From positions 12,439,577 to 12,503,576 of the forward strand of contig NC_134417.1 of the NCBI RefSeq assembly GCF_030867145.1: 64,000 bases of DNA, written 5' to 3'. The stretch's first letter is position 1, and the number at the start of each line of letters is the position of its first letter. The DNA comes from Opisthocomus hoazin (Eukaryota > Chordata > Aves > Opisthocomiformes > Opisthocomidae). The notes beneath the pieces are model-generated. The model had not been told where the DNA came from, searched no databases, and was given only the letters and a program-made list of their open reading frames with translations. Positions 46,671-58,740 of this stretch are shown here, in pieces. The translations under genes and the position numbers were made by a program.

Positions 46671-49600
46671 AAGTGCTGCTTGATTTTTCTGGTCTCTATT
46701 GTTTATCAGCTAAAGCTGAAAAACCTATAAGCGCCCAAACGAATTACAGTCTTAACCTTCAGCTCTTGAGATCTCTCATTTTAGAAGCTTTTCAATTGAT
46801 TTCAAGAGTGTGGCCTGTGAGAAATAATATAATACATAAAGAAACAACATCATTTTGGAGTCATTTAGGGGAAAGAATATAGAGAAACTAGTTGTAACCC
46901 CCACCCTTTTTTAAAATTAAAGAATACAGAATTCATAATACCTAGAATTTTAATCTGTAAAAGTGCTGTTACTATAAACATCACTAACATGGCAAACAAA
47001 TTATTTTTTCTCTTTTTGTTCTGATTTTATAACAATGGTACAAATATAAAGCTAGAAGCCAATTGCACAGAATAACAGCAGATTCTGGAAAGAATTTTAA
47101 TTATTGTTAATATTTTGAAAAGCAAAAGCTGGAATTGTTGGAAAAAATGAACGTGCACTGGAAATTCTCACAAAAGTATGTTTAATTTATCAGTTATGGA
47201 CAACTTAAAGCACTTATGTACCTATATTTGAATGCACTCCTGGAACACACTGTATTACAATTATCAGTATTAAAATTTTATTGTGATGGTTTGATTTTAT
47301 TGTCACAAAACTTAGGTTTCAATTGTTACACAGGTAAGATCCTATTAAATTAAATGGTAATTCAAAAACAGATTCTCATAATTTCAAATATGGGTACAGA
47401 AAAACTAAGGCTGGAAGAAGTGCTAAATACACAATTTTGAAAATATTCTTTTTGTGACTCACAAAATATTCTCTTTTTCAGATTTTTTTTTTTATATGGT
47501 GTTCACAGACTGGACAATATATTTTCTTCAGCTAAGGAAAAAAGGTTGTTTCTTAAGGTATTAAGTGATTTAAACTTGTCTGCTCTGGACTTTGTTGTAC
47601 CATAAGCCCCCAGCAGCGGTTGGTTTCCCCTGCTTTCCATCCCACTGCAGGACAAGGACACTAGTGCTGTGGTTAGGAGAGAGGAGTGCTGACCAGTCAA
47701 ATGGTTACTGACAAGCAAAAATCTTTAATGGTTGAATTCTGCTAATCTTCCCTCTTGAGGTGTACTAGCTTGGGTCTCGCTTCTCTCCAAAACCAAGTTG
47801 ACAAGAAACCTTGAGGTGTACCATCAAATCTGAAGCCACAGCTCCCTCCACAGGTCTCCTTCCTGAACCACCCACTGGCAGTCGACACCCTGTTGCCTCT
47901 GTGATTTTCTTTTTTTTTTTTTTTTTTAACTATTCCCCTCCATACACAAGTCTTTAAGTCTTTGCCAGGTCTGAAGCCAGGTGCAATAGCTCGCTCTTTT
48001 ACAAAATCAAAATCGTTGTTCTCCCACAAAGCGCTAAATGAAGATACGATGGCTAGTAGTACGTTTGGTTGACAGTTTACTTTGAGTTTTAGGTCTTTTG
48101 TGGCATCTAGGGAATGAAATGTGATCCTATGTTATTTTAGTGAACTGACTTAAAATGTAACCTTTTAACCTCATGAAGACATATAAAGCTCAGTGTGTTT
48201 TATAAACTGGACATTATTTCTATTCAAACAGAATGAAAGTTCTGATATTTTAATTAGCATTCGGAACAATATTTTTATCTTTTCTTGCTTTACTTTGATT
48301 TTTTTTTTCTTACCATAAATCTGTAAATATTTTTTTTGCTCTGAACAGGAAAGTGTTTGCTGGTAACACGTTAGAATATATTTGTCTCCCCTAGTGTCTA
48401 AAATGGTGAATTATTCCTTATCCTCTATTAGAAGTATTAGAGCCTCTCCTCTGCAAAAAGCACATTCTGTAAGAAGTTAAAAGCAGTAGGAAATTAAGCT
48501 AAGAAGCAGGTGCCAAATAACCTAACTGTACTTTTCACAGTTATGAGTAATCTGCACTTCTCTTTCCTAATGCCTTAACTCAGAAGGCTTATTTAGTGTG
48601 TGTGCTTCAAACTGTAATATAGTGCTTCATTTCCTTCATAATTTCTGAAGCTGAGAGCTGAAATAATGTTTTTCTGGGCCTTAGCACATTGCTTGATCTT
48701 GCAAAGTCTATTTCATGGTCTGCTAGATCCTAATGGAGATTGTTGGTAATGAGATAACATTTATTTATATAAAAGTAAATTTACTGCCAACTGCCTAAAA
48801 CCTACAAGCAATTGAAGTAACAGGTTGTCTGAAGTTTTTAGTTCCTTTTATCAGTATGTAAGAAAATATACAGAGGTCACAATTTCAACTCCCTAAGAAC
48901 CCCCCTCCCCAAATTCTATATGTTTATGTGTCATGGTAGCAAGACAGATTGTCTTTGCACACTTTTAAATGAGGCTGTATGTGAGTGTTTCTGTAGGAGC
49001 TGCATTTATGTCGGGAGCTTCTGCTTCCCAAGCCGTTACAATCGTTTGGCAATCAATGTTACACCTCATTCAGTAAAATCAGATCTTATGTGCATCTGTG
49101 AATGTAATCAACCTTAAAGCTTAACCATATGCAAAAAGATGGGGAACTTCTATGGAGGCTCTTGACAGGCTCTGAGAATGACCTTGGTATTAGCTGTGTT
49201 AATAGCATTTCTAACAGAGAATCTGCAGTCGGCTTTTTGCCTAGAGCCACATTGTAAATTATTGCTGCATTGCAGATTAGTTTAATTGTCCAGTGGAAGT
49301 GGGGGAAAAATTGCCATTCTGAATTCCCAAGTGGGATCTACCGTACAGCAGCGAAGGCCAAGCTGAAAAGTCTAGTATGACAATATAGGTGCGGTACCAA
49401 CAAAAGAGATTTGAAAGAATTTTCTTCCCCCAAAGAGCTCATTGTGCTGTTCACACCATCTAGACTTTCACTTGCAGAATGTGTCCTTTTAGTATGCCCT
49501 TGGAGCTCTGTTTTCAAATGGTGGTGATGCGAGTACCCCATTTCTGATGTTTTGAGGATGTTTTGCTTAGATGTTGCCAGTGTTTGGGTGATGAATGGTT

Positions 49601-50489
49601 TCTAAAATCAGATCTCTGATTCGGGGGTCATCAAAATCATGTTCCTTTTGCAACCATGAAACATGTTATAAACAACTAGACATCCAAAAATCTTTCTGTC
49701 AGCCCCTGTATGCATTTACAGTAGGGGGAAAAAGAATATTGGGAAAGATCTATCTGTTGTTCACAAGGCTAGTAATTGGATTATATATTGATTTTAAGTT
49801 CAATTCTGTATCTATAGAACAGACTGATAATGTAATGAGTTCAAAGGTTTCATGAGTTCTAGTTTGAAATAGTGAAGCCATGGCTTAATTTTGTAGGACA
49901 TATCAGATCTATGCCAATAGTTCTTTAGGTGACAGCACATTATGTGTCCACCAACTACTTTTAAAGGGGCAGAGACTCTTAAAACTGTCTGTTTGCTCTC
50001 TTTTATTAAAGCCTTCCTGTGCAGAGTGCTGGAGACACTGATGATTAAGACTTCAGGTGTAGTGGCCTCAGGCTAAAGGGAACATTGTACCTAACTTTCA
50101 GAAACCTCTCCAAGTCGTCTAAAATAATAACTTTTTCACTTATTTGCTTTTTTAAAGATTCAGGATTGTAGGGCTTTCCATGGCTATGAAGCTGGAAGTC
50201 TTTACTGCACAGGAAAGTTTACTGAGAGATTTAAGTTTTACAATTGAAGCACATTAGATGGTTTAAAATACGTATGCTACCTTTTTGTGTGAATTTATAC
50301 AATGCACAAGCTATGTGGAAAATAATGTTTTTGAAAGGTTGCAAGAGAAAGTTTGTAACAGTAAGATGATGGAGCAAAAACCAGCAAGCTTGGCTAACAC
50401 TGTGGGAGGTGGGATTTTAGGTTTTGCGGTGGTATGTTTTATCTTCATTTCTCCTTCTTTGTAAATAATGTTAGGTTGAAGTTACACAT

Positions 50490-50510
50490 TTTTGTTTGTT
50501 TGTTTGTTTT
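50490..50510. repeat. (TTTG)n microsatellite
   Basis: About five TTTG units occur in uninterrupted tandem, followed by further T residues. Confidence 0.85.
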
Positions 50511-53500
50511 TTCCTGGAGAGAGCATTTGTTGCTTTTTTTCCTGCTTGGTTAGTTAAGATAGAGCATTTGAGAGGAATTGTACCTTCATTTATACCAATA
50601 TGAATCTGGAATAACTAATCTGGAATTTGGAATAAGAAATTGCAGTTAGTCTAGAACTACATGGACAGAAAGAGAGAACCCAGCTGCAGTATTTGCTGAT
50701 GAGCAGGTTGGAGATGAGACTTTAAAGAGGGAGATTTTAATTAATGTCTAAATACTTCTATTAAATTCTAGTTTATGTTTTAGGAAAAGGTTTAAATAGA
50801 GGTTCAGGAAAGAAGTTTAAGGGGAAAATTCTCTTTGATGTGCACATATGCACCTGGGCAAGATGCCTTTCCCTGCCTTTCTAGCAGTGAGAGGCCAACA
50901 TAATACACAAGAAAGTTTCAAGAGAGCAGCTGAGCCTGCGGGTTCCGCTGTTCGCTGCTGCACCATCGGCTCTGTGCTCCTGCTGTCTCCTCATTTAGGT
51001 CCTGGCAAACCTGCCGTTCTCTGGTCACCCAGTTCATGCAGCTGAACTGAAAACTCATGAGAAAAAAAATGTGCTTTTCAGCTCCTGGGTTTCTGAATTG
51101 GCTCCACGAACCAGCTCACTTGGTGGTTGCATCACTGGGGAAAAAGGTAGGAGGGGTTGGGTGGGACTGGGGTAAGATACAGGTCCACACTCCTGGAGTC
51201 TGCCTGAAGGAGCACAGGTGTGGGTGGGCTAGGAGTTATAATTAGGTCTCTTCTGGCCAGTCAGCGTAATGCTGTCTCTCATTGAGAGCTGCTAGTCATT
51301 CCTAAAAGAAGTAGCAGTGTGTGCCTCTGTGCCCAGGATGGCTGCCTGCCTGCCCTGGGGTGGCAGGGTGGGTCCTGAAACAACACGCGGCTGGCCCTCC
51401 ACCTTTTCCCCAGAGTGGCTTCTTCCACTGAGGGTAGGATTTTACCCTGCAGCAGGAAAAGCACAATTAAAGCTGCAAATCAGTTAAGTAGTTCACTTTT
51501 CTTGAATGTAGGTTAATGCCAGAGCAGATTTATTTTGTGTTATTTTGTGTTTTTCTTCTGAATTTATAAAAGGACCAGAACTATCTGTTCTCCAGGCACT
51601 TCAGTCAACCAAATTAAAGCACAGAAAACTGGTGAATAAACACTATAATCAGTGCAGAAAGAAAACAACTAGTAATCACAAAATACCTAATTCTATAGTT
51701 ATGCAGAGCCAATGACTAATGATAATACCACTGCATCTGTGGCATGGTTGCCCTTCAGCACTTTTAAAGCACAATACCAAAGAGCCTTGCAGCACGTCCC
51801 AGGGGTCAGACACCTGGGTGTTTCAAGTCAATAAGGCAGGGGCATAGTCACGGTGCTGAAGGAGCTGCTGCTTATTTATTAGGAGTAGGGCTGGCCTTAG
51901 GGCATTAGCTGGTCTCAGCTGCCACATCGCATCGGGGGGCCAGAGGCAGGCTTGCAGCTAGGCAGGTAGCAGGTCTAACAGGGCTTAGGTCAAACATTGC
52001 ACCTTGGGAAACCACAGGTCGCTCCTACGTGCTAGGAGACACTCCTTGAATGTGTTCATGGACACTTGCTCTACTTCAGGCTTTACGTAAATTCCCTCTG
52101 AGTTGCTGTCTTGTCCTATTTCATTCTTAAGATGAATACATGCCCTGTCTTGAGGCTTGTAGCAATCTGACCAAACACTGACTGAGGAAGCTAATGTGGA
52201 CAGAAGTTAATACAAAGAAAAGATATTACTGTGCTTGCCAAAAACATGCATGACAGACTGAGCATATGGGATCATCATTAGAGGAAAGACCGTGTATACT
52301 GTCTAAGAGGTATAGCCGTACCACCGACATCATGAAACCATTTGGGCTGCGTCGTTTGCTGAGTTGAAGCCTGGCCTAGCATTAGAACAGCCAAGGGTCT
52401 CATCATGTGTGTTTTGGAACAATAAACTGCATTTCAGATTTTGAGTTTGTTTTTCAGTAATGCCATCATCACCGTGATAGCCAGCTCCAAACAGCAGCAC
52501 AAGCCCATTCGTATCTGTAGAGACTGTACGGATGCAATCTGGTGTGCCCAAAGGGGAGCGCTTCCCGGAGGTCAGCTGTCGGGCGCTCCCCCCTCCAGCG
52601 TCGGCCAGTGCCCTAGGGTGGGTCTAGGGTACTGCACTGACATTAGATTACTGAATTTCCAACTTCAGCTGGATAAATTACTCTTTAATTTCTGTGGAAG
52701 GTTGCTATCTATTATTAAATGATTCCTGTATTCAACATCTGAAGCACTGCTTTGCAGAAGTACTGCTTTACAGTAACAGGCAAGCTAGCTCCTGTACAAT
52801 CTATAAAACTATTCATAATTTTCCTGGATGAAAGGTATTAAAAAATGTAAATGATTAATAATTTCTAAGCATGTATCTGGATTTTTTTTTTATTTTAAGG
52901 AAATGGCTTAAATATTTAGAGTGTAAGATTAATAGGTCAGATCATACTGAAATGTTAGACTAAGTTCAAGAAACAAGGAAGTTGCTGCATTGTTTAAAAT
53001 GTTAAGTATATATTTTATATCTGAAATAGATGCTTTTCAAAGTAACAGAAGTTCGTATTTTAATTGAAAGGGGAAAAAAAGAACTTTATCTGAAAAGAGT
53101 ATGTTATAGGAATTGCAGTACTTTACTCTGACCATTATGTCTTTTAATAAAATATTGCATAATTCAAGATTTTTTTAAAAAAAGCTTTTTTAATAGTTTA
53201 ATCAGTTTAGGTGGATTTTTGAGCTCAGAAAAACACATCAGTGCCGAGAGGCAGATGGAATTACAGAGCTGTATTAGAATAGAGATAGTATGGTAAAATA
53301 TTAATAAGAATGATTTTAATCTGCTGTGCATTGCCAAGAACTTTTAGTTGGAGAGAAAGCTGTCACAAAGATGAGATGTAGTACAAGTGGTAGCTGAAAT
53401 TGAGAATGCTATACAAAATTATATGCAAAGCAGAACTGCAATGACAATTCTGCAATGGTAGCGATGTGGGTGAAACCCAAATTGAAGGTTATGGATGAAA

Positions 53501-54065
53501 TTCAAAACAACAGATCTGGGACTGGTGTAATTACTGTGCTGAGCTATTATTGTGAACTCTTCATTCAGCTGAGCCTTCCAGGGTACCACATATAATGAAG
53601 TTTAAATGCTCTTACTTAATTTAAATCTGCATGCTCATATAGGTCCATTCCTTGGCAATGCTGCCGAGTCTTGTTGAATCTTAAAAGGGAGCAGCAGGCT
53701 TTACAAAGGTGAGGTGTTAGATGTGAGTAACTTCAGCGGATCTTGATGGATCTATAGGCTTTTTTGAAGTGTAGAAGGAAGGTAGAGTGATACTGTGCCT
53801 CTCGATTCGTGGGGATGTGAGCAGAGGAGGTACACACAACCCTCAGCTGTGTAGAGAAATTTGAATGTGTATGCACCTAAGGCCAGCATCTAACTGAGAT
53901 GCAGCTAGACAAGGTGTCCCTTCCATTGCTACTTGGATTCAGTGCTCCGCTGTAATTCCCTAAGGCACCTAGCATGGACTTTGAAGTATGTGATAAATTT
54001 GGAATATTTGGCCTTTTTGTGATTCTTGTACTATTAAACCTTGACAGACACTGGGTTAAACTCTA

Positions 54066-54086
54066 CTCCATTCCATTCCATTCCAC
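54066..54086. repeat. (ATTCC)n short pentanucleotide repeat
   Basis: Three to four tandem ATTCC units occur here. This is the simple pentamer of many vertebrate satellites, but the run is too short to be satellite DNA. Confidence 0.8.
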
Positions 54087-57000
54087 TGTCCCCACTACAG
54101 CCTTATACATTGGTTTTATGATAATTCCTAGATTTGGCAACTGATGTTGAGGCCTTCCCACTCAGGAGACAGCACTTCTGTCCGGATACTCTGCAGTTTG
54201 CAGAGCTGGGCCGTGTTTTAAAGATATAATAAATTCCAATTTAGTACTTGGTACTGAAAAATTCCTATGGGCACATGGCAAAAATGCTGACTCTGTGTAA
54301 AGCAGGTTCTGAAAAGTTTTTAATTTATTGAGAAGTTAACTTTGTACTAGTCCATTTATGCTGAACAGGTATTATTAGTCTTTTGTAGTGTAAGCCAGCC
54401 TGAATTTCAGAATTTCTGCTTTGGCTAACTTGAAAAATGCAACCGTATGACTCCAGGTTCAGATCCACACGACAATGACTATGAGAGAACACTTCCAGCA
54501 CTATGTACGTCAAGGACTGTGAGCAATGCTGCAAACAATGGATACATTGGAAGCTGAAATTGCTATCTTGTAACATTATTACAATAATTTTGACAAGAAA
54601 TTATGACATAATTTTATAAGCAGCTATCGCTTGCCCCTCCAGTAATACGGGAAACGACAGAAGTCAATTTAAAGTGTTTTGAAGCAGAAACATCAAAACA
54701 GTGATGGAGGGGAAAAAAGATGTTTAGGTATGGTTGGAAAAGTGCTTTGCAAAGGTCACCAGTGTATTTTGGTTTAAAAGTAACTTGATTTTCTTTGAGC
54801 ACAAAGAGGAGTGGAGTTGTGACTAGTGTTTAAGTAAGAACTCAGTTTACGTTTGAAAATCGTATAGTTGCAGCTGGCTGGGAATTGGCACACTTTGTGT
54901 GCCCATGTGTTTTTATATGACAGATAGGAAAATAAGTTGGACTGTTCATTTTCAGGCCACTGTGAAATACTGATGCTTATTGCAGACAGTAGTTTCTAGA
55001 GGCATTGTATTTTCCTTCAGTACTAGTTGACTTACCCTATAAAACTTACACCTTGAAGGACTCATACTGTTCTAGATGCCCTTGTCATATTTTCTTCCCT
55101 GGTGTAATTTAGCTATGTAGCCTAACTGCAGTAGTAGGGCTTCTGTTTTTCTTCTATTTCAAGACATGTGAATGTCCTCCAAAATGTGATGAAGTGGGAC
55201 TCCCATGCAGAAAAGATAAGAGGCCTGGTTACATCCATTTTGTCTGGAGCGAGAAGTAGTCTTGGCAAATAAAAGAAGTCTTTCTAAAGCAAGGTTTTGG
55301 AAAACAAGACACAGCAAGTTGTTAGGCCTTGTGTTTGGCTACAGTAATGTAAGAGAACTCTACAGGGCAGAGGAGATTGGTATATGGCTGCCTTTGGCTC
55401 CTCCTAATTGCTGAATTCCCTAATGTTCATCAGAACTTACTAGTAGTGAGAGGTTGCCAGTCTTGACAGAAATAACCAGAAACCTGAAGTGAAGGGTGAG
55501 AAGAATGTAACGTGGAGTGGTTGTAATGACTAATGAAATCAGAATGAAGGCTGAATGACACTGATGCCTATATGATAAACACTAGTGGGTCAAAATCTGA
55601 GCACTACTGTACCCCAGGAAATTGCAGTTATATTTAGGAGAAAAAAAAAAGCCTGAAACTTGCCTGTCAAGTTGCATTTCTCTTACTGATGTTTACTCTT
55701 TCACTGTTGTCTCTTCAGCTTTTCCTTTTCTATGCATTTCCTTCTGAGCCTTGACAAGCAATATTGTTACATTGGTACATTAGGGTAGAGTAAGAACTTT
55801 AGAAAAGTATTATGTGAAAATGGTTGTCAGCACAACTTTTCCAGCATTCTTCTAGGCTTTGAGTTAAAATATTAGGTACTGGACGCTCCTTTCTAGCTCT
55901 TACCTTGTAACTCAATCTACCGGTTTACCCTCTGGGCCACAGCATCAGTATTCTGTAGCTATTCCTTTTCTTGTTTCCTATGACTTCTCTTTCACACTTG
56001 GACTCTTTCATGAAATAAAAATCAGCAGCACTCTTCTGCCCGTAAGGGGTTATTCAAGGTTGTCCCACACGTGTCTGTCTCTGGTGACACGTGTCAGTCT
56101 GGGTTGTGGCAATCCCTATTGCTTCAGCATTCTGGTTCTAAATAAAATACTTGGGTAAAATACTTGGAAATAAAAAGCAAAATGCTGATGCAACAAAAGA
56201 TACAATAGGAGGCTGCTGAATGAATAAATGGATTTGATAAAGATTACTTCTTCATGCTAATGCCTGCTCATGTGCCCAGCTTAGGTTTAGGAAAAGGCAT
56301 CTATTCACAGTGGCATTCAAGCAAATATTTCGGTGTCAGAGTTTCAGTGAGCTGTTTTTTAAAGTATACTAGATTATATAAATTACTCACACATGGCTTT
56401 GGAGCGTAAGTCACCTTTTTGAGATGTTAGCCTTGTAAAATAAACAAGACTAAACCCCAGAGGGAAGAAAACCCACATTCCTTTTATACATTTTAGGCAT
56501 AGGATTTTACCGCAGCCAAGCCTTCCTCTTCCAATATAAAACCCTGAAGTGAGTTCAAGTATGTACATATACATATATATTTCATTTTTCTTTAATATCA
56601 TCTTGGTGATTTGGAGAACTTGAAATTCACACTCCTCATCTCATCAGAAAACTATTCTAGATGCTACTTGGGGTGGAATGGCACAGGCCTGCAGGCCAGG
56701 AGACCTGACCACATCTCTTTCGTCTCTTGTAGGTGAAAGAAATGTACTTTTCCATCTGACTTTTTCTTTAGGATGGAAGTGGATTTGAAATCAAATTGAC
56801 ATTCTTGGACGTCTCTTTCCTTGAAACAGGCGCTTGAGGCAATCTTTGCTTGTCTGAGTAATGAACTGTGAGTTGCACCAGAGTCTTAAGTACAACCCTG
56901 TGTTTCACTGAAGAGGTTTGGGATTAATCACGTGCTTATGATCAAACAGGTGCTTACTTGCTTACCAGTCAAGGATCATCCCATCCCAATATTTGCCTTT

Positions 57001-58309
57001 TATACTAAAAAATTACTACAAAATGGTTCTACTTCTCTGACTCTGTTTTTTCCCAGTTAGCTGAAATGAACACTTTAAAATCTTTATCAACATAACGAAT
57101 CTCGTTCTCATATAATGCAGGCTTTTATTAGAAAACTGTAGTCGTATGTCTTCTCTTACTCAAGGCTGATGATTCTGCAAGTATAGGCAAGATGAATATG
57201 TGTCATTCCCTCTGGGATTCTGCACATTCCTTATTTCTCACAGCTCCTTCACTTTTAGGATGGACATTGGTTTAATCAGAGCAGTCCTGCCAGTTGTACT
57301 TCGTCATTCTTGGAGACATAACCTTAGCTAGTAATTAATTATGCTCTGAATTTGTTAATGAATTCAGGTTCAGGACATCTTAATATATATTCCTCTCTTG
57401 TATCACATACTGTACCTACACCCTAGTCAAACATAAATGATTGCCTTTAGTAGGCTGATATTCATGGCATGCTTGAAAAAATGGCTGAATATTTTGAAGC
57501 TGTGATCTTGTAAGGTTAGGATCCCTATCGGGTTCTGGATTCATGGCAAATTATATCTGATAGAACTGCTCAGCAGTTTACAATGTTGATGCTTTCTGTG
57601 CTTTTTATCATCAAATCCTTACATATTGCATAAAGTAAATTTTCTTCTCGTTTTTCAGAAGACCAAACTGAAGAACAGCAGTGATGTCGTTTGCAGCAGG
57701 CACAGGGACCGGAGTAGCACCTTTCTGGCTGTCTCAAGCCAGGAAGTCAGCCTTCAGTCCTTGCTCCCCTTTATTTGGCGGAGGAATCCGCTGTGGTAAC
57801 TGGCACACTGGTGCAGGAGTAGCAGCACTGAAACTGTTCTCGTTTGCTGCCCACCATCTAGGCAGGGAGCAAGCAGTCTGGCAGGAGCTGCTTTCCTGCT
57901 AACTGCAAGCGGACTGCAGCCATCACAATAGCGTTAATGCCTTTTTATTCTTCTGTGGGAGTTTATCTCAATTTCCAACCTATGAATATAAACATTAGTT
58001 GGGAAAATGAAAGATTTTCTTATTGATAAGCCATGAAATCAAATTCTTCTTTGATCTTTGCTAGAATTGATCACACACATAGGTTTCTCTGTTCAGAGAA
58101 AATCGAGGATTAGTTGCATTAGACATCTAGAAAATAAAACAGCCATGACCATTTTGCTAGGGAAGAAGGGTGTCATGTTATGCTTTATCCGTATAATTTA
58201 TCTATGCATTGTGTAGAAAATATGTCCTTTTAAAAGATACTGTGAGGAATAATTGAGTAGATGAAAAATGCCACTATTAGAAGTGATCAATGGAGTTTTT
58301 TGTCAGATG

Positions 58310-58740
58310 TGGCCAGATCCAAAACCTGCTGAAGTCAATGAAATGCCTTACACTGATTTAGGCTGGCTTTCATATCACTCCATATAATCATGAGTATGCT
58401 GCATGGAAGGCTGTTGTATTGTTTTTCTCTACCATGTCATATAGTAGGTAAAATATTCAGAAGTTAGAGCAAGAACCAAAGAAGCAGATAAACCTAGTCT
58501 CACTAGCAGTTATGCCTTAAAGCCAGATTGTGAAGGCATTTGATGCCTAAAGATCAGCTAAAGAGCCTACCGGGCTTTTCAAAATCATGAAGGCGCTTTC
58601 ACGCATGATCAAGAGGACTGCAGGTCTGCATTGAAAACTGGCTGGATGCTCAAAATGGGGCTCCTGGATAAGTGCCCACTTGATTTTAAAAGGGATACTT
58701 AGACATTAAGTCATTGAGATGCCTTTGAAAGTGCTACCCA
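58310..58740. repeat. Probable ancient amniote interspersed repeat
   Basis: Segments such as 'ctgctgaagtcaatgaaatg' near 58327, 'ggcatttgatgcctaaagat' near 58534, 'gggcttttcaaaa' near 58573 and 'gatgcctttgaaagtgct' near 58719 resemble an old repeat I remember from reptile and bird genomes. In it, TGAAGTCAATG-type and GCCTAAAT/CTTTTGAAAAT-type words recur. The match is by eye and diverged. It may be two separate repeats. Confidence 0.4.

Larger units (their letters stand above)
46671..58309. other. Intergenic DNA, no gene supported
   Basis: This stretch of about 11.6 kb is mostly AT-rich. Minor features are a poly(T) tract near 47909-47928, a TTTG microsatellite near 50490-50510, a short (ATTCC)n run near 54066-54086, GC-richer patches near 50860-51460 and 51780-52010, a CpG-containing patch near 52530-52620, and a possible exon-like segment at 57659-57902. 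I recognise none of the translations. Confidence 0.5.
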
